Under the pieces are notes generated by a model. It did not search any database, had not been told where the DNA came from, and was given only the letters and a program-made list of their open reading frames with translations. A program made the position numbers and the translations under genes. 64,000 nt of DNA from NCBI GenBank assembly GCA_934644965.1, contig CAKUDG010000018.1, positions 5,470 through 69,469 of the forward strand. Direction: 5' to 3'. Origin of the DNA: an uncultured Victivallales bacterium. GTDB taxonomy: Bacteria; Verrucomicrobiota; Lentisphaeria; Victivallales; UBA1829. Below are positions 34,565 to 42,828 of this stretch, piece after piece (within the stretch, counting starts at the first letter, position 1; each line of letters begins with the position of its first letter).

Positions 34565-35550
34565 GCAGGGATGACATTGGATCATTGTCCCGGACCTGGG
34601 ATATTACGCGTTTCAAACGTTGTCTGGCCTGGCTGAGCGGGCCTTACATGGCGCTTCTGGTGCTGCTGATCGTGTGTTCTCTTTCCAGTGAACATTTCCG
34701 GAGCGTGCAGAATCTTCTGAACATCACGCGTCAGGTGTCTTACAGCGGAATCATTGCGCTGGGGATGACCTTTGTGATTGTGGGCGGGGGGATTGATCTT
34801 TCGGTGGGATCGCTTCTGGCGCTGTCCGGAGTCTTTTCCATTCTGGCGATGAATCAGGTGCAGGGGGGGACGGTGGGAATTCTTGTTGCGGGGCTTGTCG
34901 CGCTTCTTTCCGGTCTGGCAGGAGGAGCGCTGAACGGGCTGCTGGTGACTCTGGGGCGGATCCCCCCCTTCATTGCCACGCTTGGGACTTTGTCGCTCTA
35001 CCGTTCTCTTGCTTTGTATTTTGCAGATGCGGGCATGGTCGCGAGCAGGAATGATCTTTACCGGGATTTCGGGGGGTCGTTTCTTCTGGGGATCCCGACA
35101 CCGGTGCTGATCATGCTGCTGCTGACTCTGGTGATGGGAGGTGTCATGACGCGTACGAGCTTCGGGCGTCATGTCTGCGCTCTTGGAGCGAATGCGCGCG
35201 TGGCCGCTTTTGCCGGGATCCGCACAGGTCTTGTGGGCTTCTGCACTTATCTGATTGCGGGCGGAGCCGCCGGGATCAGCGCGATGCTTTTCGGAGGAAG
35301 GCTCGGTTCGGTGAGTTCGACCAGTGCGGGACTTTCCTATGAGCTGGACGCCATTGCGGCTGTGATTATCGGCGGGGCGTCGATGTCCGGCGGGCGCGGG
35401 TCGCTGTGGGGGACTCTTGCGGGGGTGCTGATTCTCGGAGTTGTTTCCAATGCGCTGGATATGTGGGGGGTGTCCGTCAATCTTCAGGGGGCGGTGAAGG
35501 GCCTGGTCATCATTATTGCGGTATTCATACAAAGAAAGGAAAGATCATGA
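34561..35550 (+). CDS. Sugar ABC transporter permease (RbsC type)
   Basis: 329 residues, eight to ten hydrophobic segments. GMTFVIVGGGIDLSVGSLLAL, TLGRIPPFIATLGTLS, GRHVCALGANARVAAFAGI and AAVIIGGASMSGGRGSLWGT are the diagnostic segments of BPD_transp_2 permeases. It forms the membrane channel with the ATPase upstream. ATGA overlaps join it to both neighbours. Confidence 0.93.
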   Translation: MSRDDIGSLSRTWDITRFKRCLAWLSGPYMALLVLLIVCSLSSEHFRSVQNLLNITRQVSYSGIIALGMTFVIVGGGIDLSVGSLLALSGVFSILAMNQVQGGTVGILVAGLVALLSGLAGGALNGLLVTLGRIPPFIATLGTLSLYRSLALYFADAGMVASRNDLYRDFGGSFLLGIPTPVLIMLLLTLVMGGVMTRTSFGRHVCALGANARVAAFAGIRTGLVGFCTYLIAGGAAGISAMLFGGRLGSVSSTSAGLSYELDAIAAVIIGGASMSGGRGSLWGTLAGVLILGVVSNALDMWGVSVNLQGAVKGLVIIIAVFIQRKERS

Positions 35551-36575
35551 GTTTCAGGACGAGTGTCGGAAGAAGATTTACTGCGGGGCTTTTCGCCTCC
35601 TTTGCGGCTGTGGCGGCTCTTCTGCTCAGCACCGCCTGCGGCAGGCAGGAGGACAGAAAAACGGGGAATGCCGGAGAAACGGAACAGGAAGGGCGGCAGT
35701 ACAGGATCGGAGTGTCCATTCCCGCGGCGGATCACGGCTGGACTGGGGGAGTCGTCTGGTTTGCCGAACAGGGAAAGAAAAAACTCGAAGAGGCGAACGG
35801 AGATGTCAAAATTCTGATTTCCAGTGCAAAGGATGCCTCTGAACAGGTGGACAAGATTGAAAACCTTCTCGTGCAGGATATCGACGCGCTTGTGGTGCTG
35901 CCACACGAACCCGGTCCCCTGACGGGAATTTGTGAAAGAGTCCGGAAAAAGGGCGTGAAACTCATCGTGGTGGATCGCGGACTGGAGAAGAAAATCCAGA
36001 ACCTGACCGTCGCGGGTGATAATCCGGAATTCGGGCGTGTCGCTGCAGAAACACTTGCAAAGGAATTGGATGGAAAAGGAAATATCCTTGTTATGGAAGG
36101 TGTTCCCTGCGTCGTCAACACCGACCGGGTGGAAGCGTTCCGGGAAGTGATGAAACAGTATCCGGAGATCCGGATCCTGGAATCGCAGTCCGCCTACTGG
36201 GATCCGGAAAAAGGCCTGAAGCTCATGGAGAACTTCCTTCAGAAATACAATCAGATCGATGCCGTCTGGACCGGGGATGACGATGTGCTCGTCGGCGCTC
36301 TGAAAGCCTATGAGGAATCCGGACGGAAAGACATCAAGCTCTTCGTCGGCGGCGGCGGAAGCAAGGCCATCATCAAACGCATTCTCGATGGAGATCCCGT
36401 TGTCCGTCTGACAGTGACCTATCCCCCGCGTATGATCGAGGTCGCCATGGAGGAAGCCCTTGCCATCCTCAAAGGCAGCTCTTCTCTGCCGGACGGAGAC
36501 ACTCTGCTCGTTCATGCCGAAGTCGTGAACCGGGACAACGCTTCGGACCATTACTTCCCCGATTCCGCCTACTGA
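35547..36575 (+). CDS. Sugar ABC transporter substrate-binding lipoprotein (RbsB type)
   Basis: 342 residues from the ATG at 35547, with AAAGGAAAG upstream and a 4-base overlap with the permease. A signal peptide ends in a lipobox-like STAC (Cys about residue 31), so it is probably a lipoprotein. IGVSIPAADHGWTGGVVWFAEQ, DALVVLPHEPGPLTG, VDRGLE and AVWTGDDDVLVGALKAYEE are typical of the periplasmic-binding family 4. The sugar cannot be deduced. The gene order A-C-B without a kinase or regulator leaves the pathway open. Confidence 0.92.
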   Translation: MSFRTSVGRRFTAGLFASFAAVAALLLSTACGRQEDRKTGNAGETEQEGRQYRIGVSIPAADHGWTGGVVWFAEQGKKKLEEANGDVKILISSAKDASEQVDKIENLLVQDIDALVVLPHEPGPLTGICERVRKKGVKLIVVDRGLEKKIQNLTVAGDNPEFGRVAAETLAKELDGKGNILVMEGVPCVVNTDRVEAFREVMKQYPEIRILESQSAYWDPEKGLKLMENFLQKYNQIDAVWTGDDDVLVGALKAYEESGRKDIKLFVGGGGSKAIIKRILDGDPVVRLTVTYPPRMIEVAMEEALAILKGSSSLPDGDTLLVHAEVVNRDNASDHYFPDSAY

Positions 36576-36637
36576 CATTTCCCCCCCCTCTTTTTCCTGA
36601 TTTGCCTCCCTCTTCCGCAGAGCTGGGAAAAAAGGTG

Positions 36638-36683
36638 AAAAAAATTCCCCTTCTTCCTTCTGGAAGAGGGGGATTCTTTTTTT
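36638..36683. terminator. Bidirectional terminator between the ABC operon and the NUDIX gene
   Basis: A 12-base stem (TCCCCTTCTTCC with GGAAGAGGGGGA, one G-U pair), loop TTCT, A-run on the left and T-run (CTTTTTTT) on the right. It serves both convergent units. Confidence 0.85.
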
Positions 36684-36754
36684 CTGCTTTTTCTTTCATT
36701 CTCTTCAGAGCAGACCTGTGTTTTTTCCCCCTCCCGCTCTTTTTTTCCGTGTTT

Positions 36755-37315
36755 TCAGAATCCGGATCCGTTTTTCCCAGCGAGGGCGAAGGCAAGGACT
36801 TTCGCATCCACGGCGGAACCGAGACGTTTCTGTTCTTCCAGGAACGCTTCCAGTTCATCCGGGTGAACCGTGAAGCAGCTGATGTCTTCCGACTCATCGA
36901 AATCCGTCTGAAGCACCCCCTGCTTCTCTTCGCAGACTCTCATTCTGACAAAGATCACGTATTCCGAGGTCAGCCCCGGTGAACTGAACGCTTTTCCAGA
37001 AACAGAAACAACCTCCCCCCGGTATCCCGTTTCCTCCCTGAGTTCGCGGACAGCGGCGGCTTCCGGCTGTTCACCCGGTTCGATAAGCCCGGCAGGGAAT
37101 TCAATGACGCTGCACCCCACGGGCGGACGGTACTGGCGGACAAGAATCCATTTCCCGCTCGGCAGGAGTTCCGCAAACATGACAACCGCACCGGAAGACT
37201 TCCTTCTCGAAACCGATTCCCATGTTCTGGCTTTTCCGCGGCGGTCGATATAATGGATTTCATTCAATTCAAGCCAATTGCCCTGACAAAGGGACTTTTC
37301 TTCCGTATTCTTCAT
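36755..37315 (-). CDS. NUDIX hydrolase, ADP-ribose pyrophosphatase type
   Basis: 186 residues. NUDIX box GLIEPGEQPEAAAVRELREETGY is complete. The upstream segment ILVRQYRPPVGCSVIEFPAGL is typical of ADP-sugar pyrophosphatases such as NudF, which cleave ADP-ribose or ADP-sugars to AMP plus sugar phosphate. Gene is divergent from coaE and convergent with the ABC operon. Other nucleoside diphosphate derivatives remain possible. Confidence 0.88.
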   Translation of the reverse strand: MKNTEEKSLCQGNWLELNEIHYIDRRGKARTWESVSRRKSSGAVVMFAELLPSGKWILVRQYRPPVGCSVIEFPAGLIEPGEQPEAAAVRELREETGYRGEVVSVSGKAFSSPGLTSEYVIFVRMRVCEEKQGVLQTDFDESEDISCFTVHPDELEAFLEEQKRLGSAVDAKVLAFALAGKNGSGF

Positions 37316-37568
37316 GCAAAATCTCCTTTTTTTGCGGAAAATATACTTCCCGGACTTGAAAAGATCAAGAAGCGTGATAAAATAGGATTGTCAGTTGATT
37401 CCGCCGCTCTTCAAGGAAAAATTTTCCCGGCGGATGCAGATGCCCGCATGGATTTTTAACTTGCCCCGAACCGCGTGAAACGCATTCCCTGTTTCCTTTT
37501 TTTTCCTTTGCCGTGGATATGGAAAATTCTTTTGCGTTTGTCGGTTTGCAGACTGGGAGAAGAAATTT

Positions 37569-38177
37569 TTGAAACTGCTTGGTTTGACGGGGGGACCCGG
37601 ATGCGGAAAAACAACCGTCTCTGGATTGTTTCACAATGATTTTTCCTGGCGGGTTATCGATGCAGATGCACTTTGCCATGAACTTTACAGAAATCCGCCT
37701 CCTTCTCTGCTGGAAGCGTTTTTCTCCAGATGGGGAAAAGACGTTCTGGCATCCTCCGGGGAAATCGACAGAAAATATCTGGCGGGACGGGTCTTCTGCG
37801 CCGGAAGAGAGGAACTGGACTATCTCAATGCGGCCGTTCATCCTCTGATTCTGGGAAAAATCCGTATGGAAGTGAATTCCGCCGGAGAACGTGAGCTGAT
37901 CCTGCTGGATGCTCCGTTGCTTTTTGAATCGGGGTGGGAAAGAATCTGTGATGCGGTCCTTGCCGTCTGGAGCTCTCCCTCCGTGCAGAGGCGCAGACTG
38001 CTTGAACGAGGCTGGACACAGGAACATTTGGAAAGACGGATCGCCTCGCAGTATTCTGCGGAGAAAAAAATGGAACTCGCCGATTTCGCTTTGATCAACA
38101 ACGGTTCACGGGACTGGCTGAAAATGCAATGTGCCGTAATCCATAATCGCTTTTCCTCTCCAGATCTTCCTCTCTGA
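37569..38177 (+). CDS. coaE: Dephospho-CoA kinase
   Basis: 202 residues from a TTG at 37569 with GGGAGA 8 bases upstream. P-loop GLTGGPGCGKTTV at residues 4-16, IDADALCHELY, and LLDAPLLFESGW with the lid Arg-rich segment RRRLLERGW are family features. It phosphorylates the 3'-hydroxyl of dephospho-CoA, the last step of CoA synthesis. It lies immediately upstream of rho, as in some related genomes. Confidence 0.92.
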   Translation: MKLLGLTGGPGCGKTTVSGLFHNDFSWRVIDADALCHELYRNPPPSLLEAFFSRWGKDVLASSGEIDRKYLAGRVFCAGREELDYLNAAVHPLILGKIRMEVNSAGERELILLDAPLLFESGWERICDAVLAVWSSPSVQRRRLLERGWTQEHLERRIASQYSAEKKMELADFALINNGSRDWLKMQCAVIHNRFSSPDLPL

Positions 38178-38415
38178 TTTTTCCGGAGGAGAAGGGGGCA
38201 ACGCGGAACAGCCGGAACGGAGGAAAGGAAAACTAACGATGGGCAAGAGCGTATGCGGAAAGGGAAATCCCCGCTCTTTTCCACTTTTCTTCTCCTGATG
38301 AATTCTCCCGCGGAAAGCGTGAGCCGGAACCGGGTAAGAAGAAACTTATTGATGAAAAAAAGTAAAATTTGAATCAAATAAAATGACAGTATTTAAAAAG
38401 GAAGGATGTTCTCCC

Positions 38416-41034
38416 ATGGAAGAAAACGAAAACACTCCGCAGAAGACTGAAAGACGCGGTCGTCCGCCGAAATCCCTTCAGGCGAAATCCCAGACGCCTG
38501 TGGAGGAATCCTCCTCCTCTTTGTCCTCCTCCTCTTCCTTGTCTTCAAACGCATCCACATCTGCTTCTGCCGCAGCTCTTCCTCCTGTATCCGTGGAAGG
38601 GACGCGGCAGGTTCCGGTCGGCCCGGATGAGAGCGTCAGTTCCGGAGCGGAGAAGCGTTTCCCTTCTCCGGAAAGAGACGGAGCGCTTTCCTCCCCCGGC
38701 GGAGCGTTTTCTCCCGTTGCTTCTCCTGCCGGGGCAGCAGGGAATGGAGAAGACGGGGGTGTCTCGCCGGATAAGGGCGGAAGCGCGAATGGCGGAGCCT
38801 CTGAAGCGGCTGCGGAAATAGCATCGGCTGCAGAGGAGAAAAAAAGCGGGGCTCCGTCCGCTGCCGCGGGCGTGATGCCCATGGAAAAGAAAGAGGGGAC
38901 TCCTGCCGCTCGTGTGGAAGTCAAGGCCGCGCGCCGAGGCCGTTTACCCAGGAAACAGGTTCATGCGGATCCGGAGGCATCGGAGCAGCCGGATCGATTT
39001 TCCGAGCTGGCACAGCCTGATCTGCTGGTGCCTCCGGCATTGACTCCGGAACAGCCCCTTGGCGCAGTCTCCTTCCCGATGGAACCTGATGACGACGGAT
39101 ATGTACCGCCTCCGGAACCCATTTCCGCCATTACTGCGCCGCCGCCTCAGCCTATGACTGAGGATCCGGATGATCTTTCGTCTGGCGCATATTCTTCCAT
39201 TCCTTCCGGAGATCAGGAGCTTTTCAGGCGGGCCCCCTCCCAGGAATTTTTGAAAAATAATAATAAAGAGAAAGACCGGGACCGCGGGGAGAATCATTCT
39301 TTGAGGTCTGCTCAGCAGCAGTCCCAGCAGCCGCAGCAGCGTCAGGGCGGCGCTTCTTACGGACAGCAGCAGCGTCCACAGAATTCCTCCTTCCGAGACC
39401 GCCGCCAGAACAACAACGGCTCCCCGCAACAGCAGAACAACGGCGGGCGCCGCCGTTTTCAGCAGAACAATAATTCCCAGCCCAACGGGAATGTGAGGAA
39501 TTACGACGATTCCGAATTTCAGGAATTCCGCCGTCAGCGCATGCTTCAGCAGCAACAGCAGCAACAGCAGCAGCAGAATGGATCCGCCCCTTACAATACA
39601 TCTTCTTATCAGGATGATTATTCCTCCTCCGGCGGAGGTGCCAGACATTCCGGGAACGGCGGCAATTCCGGGAACGGCAATAACAATTCTCAATCTCAGG
39701 GGCAGCAGTCCACTTCCTCTTCCGCCCCTGGACAGATTCAGACGTCTGGATCTGCCGATTCCCAGAAGAACCACCCGAGCATCAATATTTCGGCGCTTCA
39801 GGAGATGTCGATGCAGAATCTCAGCACGATGGCCCGGGAGATGGGGATCGAGGGAGTCGGAGCACTGGAAAAATCGAAGCTGATCTTTGAAATTCTGCGT
39901 GTGAATGCGGAAAAGACGGGCAGCATGTACGGGAGCGGTTTTCTGGAAGTTCTGCCGGACGGGTTCGGATTTCTGCGTTCACCGGCCTACAGTTATCTGC
40001 CGTCTTCGGAGGATATTTATCTGAGTCCCTCCCAGATCCGCCGCTTTTCCGTGAAGACGGGAGACTTCCTGGCAGGACAGATCCGGCCTCCGCGGGAAAA
40101 GGAGCGCTTCTTCGCCATGCTGAAGGTGGACTCCATCAATCACGAACCCCCGGAACGGAAAAAGGACATCATTCCCTTCGGAAATCTGACCCCGTATTTC
40201 CCGACCCGGCGTCTGATTCTGGAAACCACTCCGGATGAAGTTTCCACACGGGTTGTTGATCTGGTGTCTCCGATCGGTCTCGGACAGCGCGGTCTGATTG
40301 TGGCTCCGCCCAGGACCGGGAAAACGGTCCTGATGCAGAAAATCGCGAACTCCATTATCAAGAACAATCCGGATGTCTGTCTGATCATTCTTCTGATCGA
40401 CGAGCGGCCGGAGGAAGTCACGGATATGAAAATGTGCGTGAGCGCCAATGCCGAAGTGGTCAGTTCCACATTCGATGAACCCCCGGAGCGTCATGTTCAG
40501 GTGGCGGAAATGGTCATAGAAAAGGCGAAGCGTCTTGTGGAGTACAAAAAGGATGTGGTGATTCTTCTGGATTCGATCACCCGTCTTGCCCGCGCCTACA
40601 ACACGCTTCAGCCGCACAGCGGGAAAATCCTTTCCGGCGGCGTGGACGCCAACGCCCTCCACAAACCGAAACGCTTCTTCGGCGCCGCACGGAACATCAG
40701 CGGACACGGAAGCCTGACCATCATCGCCACAGCACTCGTCGATACCGGAAGCAGAATGGATGAAGTCATCTTCGAGGAATTCAAGGGAACGGGCAACATG
40801 GAACTTCATCTGGACCGCCGTCTGGTCGACAAACGCGTCTATCCCGCGATCAACATCGAAGCCAGCGGTACCCGGAAGGAGGAACTTCTGCTGCATCCCG
40901 ATGAACTCCAGAGAGTCTGGACTCTCCGCAAGGCCATGAACGGTGTGCCCCCCGTTGAAGCAATGGAGCTGATTATCGCTAAACTCAAGAAAATGAAAAC
41001 CAATGCGGAGTTCCTCATGACTCTGCAGGTCTGA
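38416..41034 (+). CDS. rho: Transcription termination factor Rho with long disordered Q/N-rich N-terminal extension
   Basis: 872 residues from the ATG at 38416, which has AAGGAAGG upstream; an ATG at 38383 lacks a site. The last 420 residues are a full Rho: cold-shock-like RNA domain (GFLEVLPDGFGFLRS), Walker A PPRTGKTVL, LIDERPEEVTDM, ILLDSITRLARAYN, and the Q/R-loops. The first 450 residues are low-complexity: an AT-hook-like RRGRPPK at 13-19, a Ser/Ala/Glu/Pro part, another basic ARRGRLPRK, then a Gln/Asn/Gly-rich part (about 298-445) including ten consecutive Gln. It terminates untranslated transcripts. The extension could drive phase separation, RNA binding or prion-like assembly. Confidence 0.96.
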   Translation: MEENENTPQKTERRGRPPKSLQAKSQTPVEESSSSLSSSSSLSSNASTSASAAALPPVSVEGTRQVPVGPDESVSSGAEKRFPSPERDGALSSPGGAFSPVASPAGAAGNGEDGGVSPDKGGSANGGASEAAAEIASAAEEKKSGAPSAAAGVMPMEKKEGTPAARVEVKAARRGRLPRKQVHADPEASEQPDRFSELAQPDLLVPPALTPEQPLGAVSFPMEPDDDGYVPPPEPISAITAPPPQPMTEDPDDLSSGAYSSIPSGDQELFRRAPSQEFLKNNNKEKDRDRGENHSLRSAQQQSQQPQQRQGGASYGQQQRPQNSSFRDRRQNNNGSPQQQNNGGRRRFQQNNNSQPNGNVRNYDDSEFQEFRRQRMLQQQQQQQQQQNGSAPYNTSSYQDDYSSSGGGARHSGNGGNSGNGNNNSQSQGQQSTSSSAPGQIQTSGSADSQKNHPSINISALQEMSMQNLSTMAREMGIEGVGALEKSKLIFEILRVNAEKTGSMYGSGFLEVLPDGFGFLRSPAYSYLPSSEDIYLSPSQIRRFSVKTGDFLAGQIRPPREKERFFAMLKVDSINHEPPERKKDIIPFGNLTPYFPTRRLILETTPDEVSTRVVDLVSPIGLGQRGLIVAPPRTGKTVLMQKIANSIIKNNPDVCLIILLIDERPEEVTDMKMCVSANAEVVSSTFDEPPERHVQVAEMVIEKAKRLVEYKKDVVILLDSITRLARAYNTLQPHSGKILSGGVDANALHKPKRFFGAARNISGHGSLTIIATALVDTGSRMDEVIFEEFKGTGNMELHLDRRLVDKRVYPAINIEASGTRKEELLLHPDELQRVWTLRKAMNGVPPVEAMELIIAKLKKMKTNAEFLMTLQV

Positions 41035-41367
41035 ACGGCTGAGCCCTTCGTTTTCCCTCGTTCCCCGGCACCATTCATGGCCCGATGAAGGCGATTTGCA
41101 CCCTGGCTCATACAATGCTATATTATCTCGGAAGAAAAGTCTTCCTCCACGCTCCTGAAACAATCTGTGTGGAGAAAAAAAGTCGTGAATCGTGCCTCGT
41201 GCCATGGACGAGAACTGGGAAAACGGGGAAAATGCTTCTTCACGGGCGGAACCCGTAAAACATCTCCCGGAGCCGATGCGGCGTGAAATGAATTTTCCCG
41301 CAATGCTGTTTTTTTTCACGCCATCGCTGAAAAGAAGTCCGCAGGATCGGAGGGAAAAAGGAGAAAA
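41035..41367. other. Intergenic region with promoter upstream of the FtsB/DivIC gene
   Basis: About 330 bases. A promoter at 41096-41124 would give a leader of about 235 bases. Shortly after the predicted start is a hairpin GGAAGA-AAAG-TCTTCC (about 41130-41145). Confidence 0.5.
41096..41124 (+). promoter_or_regulatory. Promoter of the FtsB/DivIC gene
   Basis: TTGCAC at 41096-41101, 17-base spacer, TATATT at 41119-41124 within GC-TATATTA. Confidence 0.6.
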
Positions 41368-41655
41368 ATGGACATTAAATTTGAAAAAGTTCTGTCGGTA
41401 TTTCTTTATATCCTGCTTGCGGTCATTTTTGCCTTTTCCGCCGCACTGGTCATGCCTGTGTACAGGAAGTATGTCGCGGAACGGGACAATGTCGCGGAAC
41501 TCCGCGAACAGCTGGAACGGAGCCGTGCCGAGTGCATCGCGCTCAATCAGGAAGTGCATGATCTGGAACATTATCCCTCTGCCGCGGAAAAGGTCGCCCG
41601 TGAAAAATTCAAGCTCTGCCGCGAAGGGGAGGAAATTTTCATTTACAGCCGCTGA
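41368..41655 (+). CDS. FtsB/DivIC-type septum formation initiator
   Basis: 95 residues. One N-terminal hydrophobic segment (about 8-30) followed by a coiled coil (YVAERDNVAELREQLERSRAE) and a short C-terminal part (YPSAAEKVAREKF) ending in a small beta region, as in FtsB/DivIC. These single-pass proteins connect FtsQ and FtsL in the divisome. AAAAAGGAG is 7 bases before the ATG. Confidence 0.82.
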   Translation: MDIKFEKVLSVFLYILLAVIFAFSAALVMPVYRKYVAERDNVAELREQLERSRAECIALNQEVHDLEHYPSAAEKVAREKFKLCREGEEIFIYSR

Positions 41656-42161
41656 AAAATTTTCCCTCCTTCAATCTCCGGACCGCCCGTATCGCGGTTG
41701 CATTTCATGACTGTTTCCTGTTTCCGGACTGAGAAAATGCACTCCTCCTGCTGTACAAGTGTAAAAGTGAGAGTGATCTCTGCATTTTTCTTTTCATTTT
41801 TGGCGGATGGATGAAGAACTCCTCTCCCCTCCGTCGCCCCGCCCCCCCCCCGTTCTTCCCAGCCTTTCCCATTGCGAATCAAGAGAATCCGGAAACGAGA
41901 GAAGAGCGTCCGAACGGTTTCCCGCCTGCAGAACAGGGCAATCGTGATGAGGAGCAGGGGGCCGTGGCGGTTTCTTTTTCTTCTCCCTCCTCCTTTTCTT
42001 TCTCTTCCAACTCTTTCTGCGGCTTTCCTCCCGTTCGGGAGGGGCGGGAAACGGGAGAATAGCGGGCGAACGTCTGAATATTTCTTCCCCGCACACAGTT
42101 CCCTCATTTTCTGCCGCCGCCTTTTCCTCCGGAGGGGGGCTGGATGACGACAGGCCAGGTC
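41656..42161. other. Intergenic region between convergent ftsB-like and marR-like genes
   Basis: About 500 bases with no gene recognised; strongly purine/pyrimidine-skewed blocks (C-rich then T-rich). Open frames on both strands are low-complexity. Confidence 0.5.
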
Positions 42162-42629
42162 TCAGCGGTACAGCTTTGAATGGATCATTTCAATGACTTC
42201 GATGAAGACATCGAATTTTTCCGCGGGAATTCCTCTGGTGAGTTCCTCCGTAGTGACTCTCATGTAAGAACAGATCCTGTCGAAGATCTTTTTTCCTTCG
42301 GGGGAGAGCCTGATGCAGATGGCTCTGCGGTCGATGGGACTGTGGTCCCGCTCGAAGAAACCGCTTTTGACGAGTGAGTCCACGAGGACGGAAGTGGCGG
42401 GGAGGGTGGTTCCGAGTCTTTCCGCGAGTGCTTTGAGAGAGATGCCTTCAGGAGTCGTCCTGGTCATGTTGCTGACAGTCACAAGAGCTTTTCCCTGGCG
42501 CGCATTCAGGAAGAGAAGGCGTTCTGCGCTTTCCTTTCCCATACAGCTCAAACTGTCGCTGCGCAGCTGTTCGACGATATCGAACAGTTTCATGAAAACC
42601 ATATCCGGCCTTGCCTGCTGTCCGCTCAT
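42162..42629 (-). CDS. MarR-family transcriptional regulator
   Basis: 155 residues from the ATG at 42629, with GGAGGG 8 bases upstream; an in-frame start at 42710 lacks a site. The winged helix is seen in GISLKALAERLGTTLPATSVLVDSLVKSGFFERD, followed by the wing DRRAICIRLSPEGKKIF. Such dimers bind near their own promoter and respond to phenolic or other small ligands. The divergent neighbour is the Trp-Pro repeat gene, whose promoter at 42752-42780 is a plausible target. Confidence 0.87.
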   Translation of the reverse strand: MSGQQARPDMVFMKLFDIVEQLRSDSLSCMGKESAERLLFLNARQGKALVTVSNMTRTTPEGISLKALAERLGTTLPATSVLVDSLVKSGFFERDHSPIDRRAICIRLSPEGKKIFDRICSYMRVTTEELTRGIPAEKFDVFIEVIEMIHSKLYR

Positions 42630-42751
42630 TGAAAACACCCTCCTGTGATTTCTGGGATGAGACAAACTCCCTGATTCCATGAATATATACTGATTTACGG
42701 AAACAATCAAGCCGCCGCTGAGAGTTTCTTCATTTTTCCCCCGCTTTTGTT

Positions 42752-42780
42752 TTGAAGTTTTTCCGCCGTGGGAGTATATT
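42752..42780 (+). promoter_or_regulatory. Promoter of the Trp-Pro repeat gene
   Basis: TTGAAG at 42752-42757, 17-base spacer, TATATT at 42775-42780, 48 bases before the start. Confidence 0.65.
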
Positions 42781-42828
42781 ACCCGGAAATTGATTTTCGA
42801 CTTCGGAACCTGTTGCGGGGAGAATGGA

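Noticed and set aside
39979..41571. 530-codon antisense frame over rho
   Set aside because: Shadow of the Rho core; no ribosome site.
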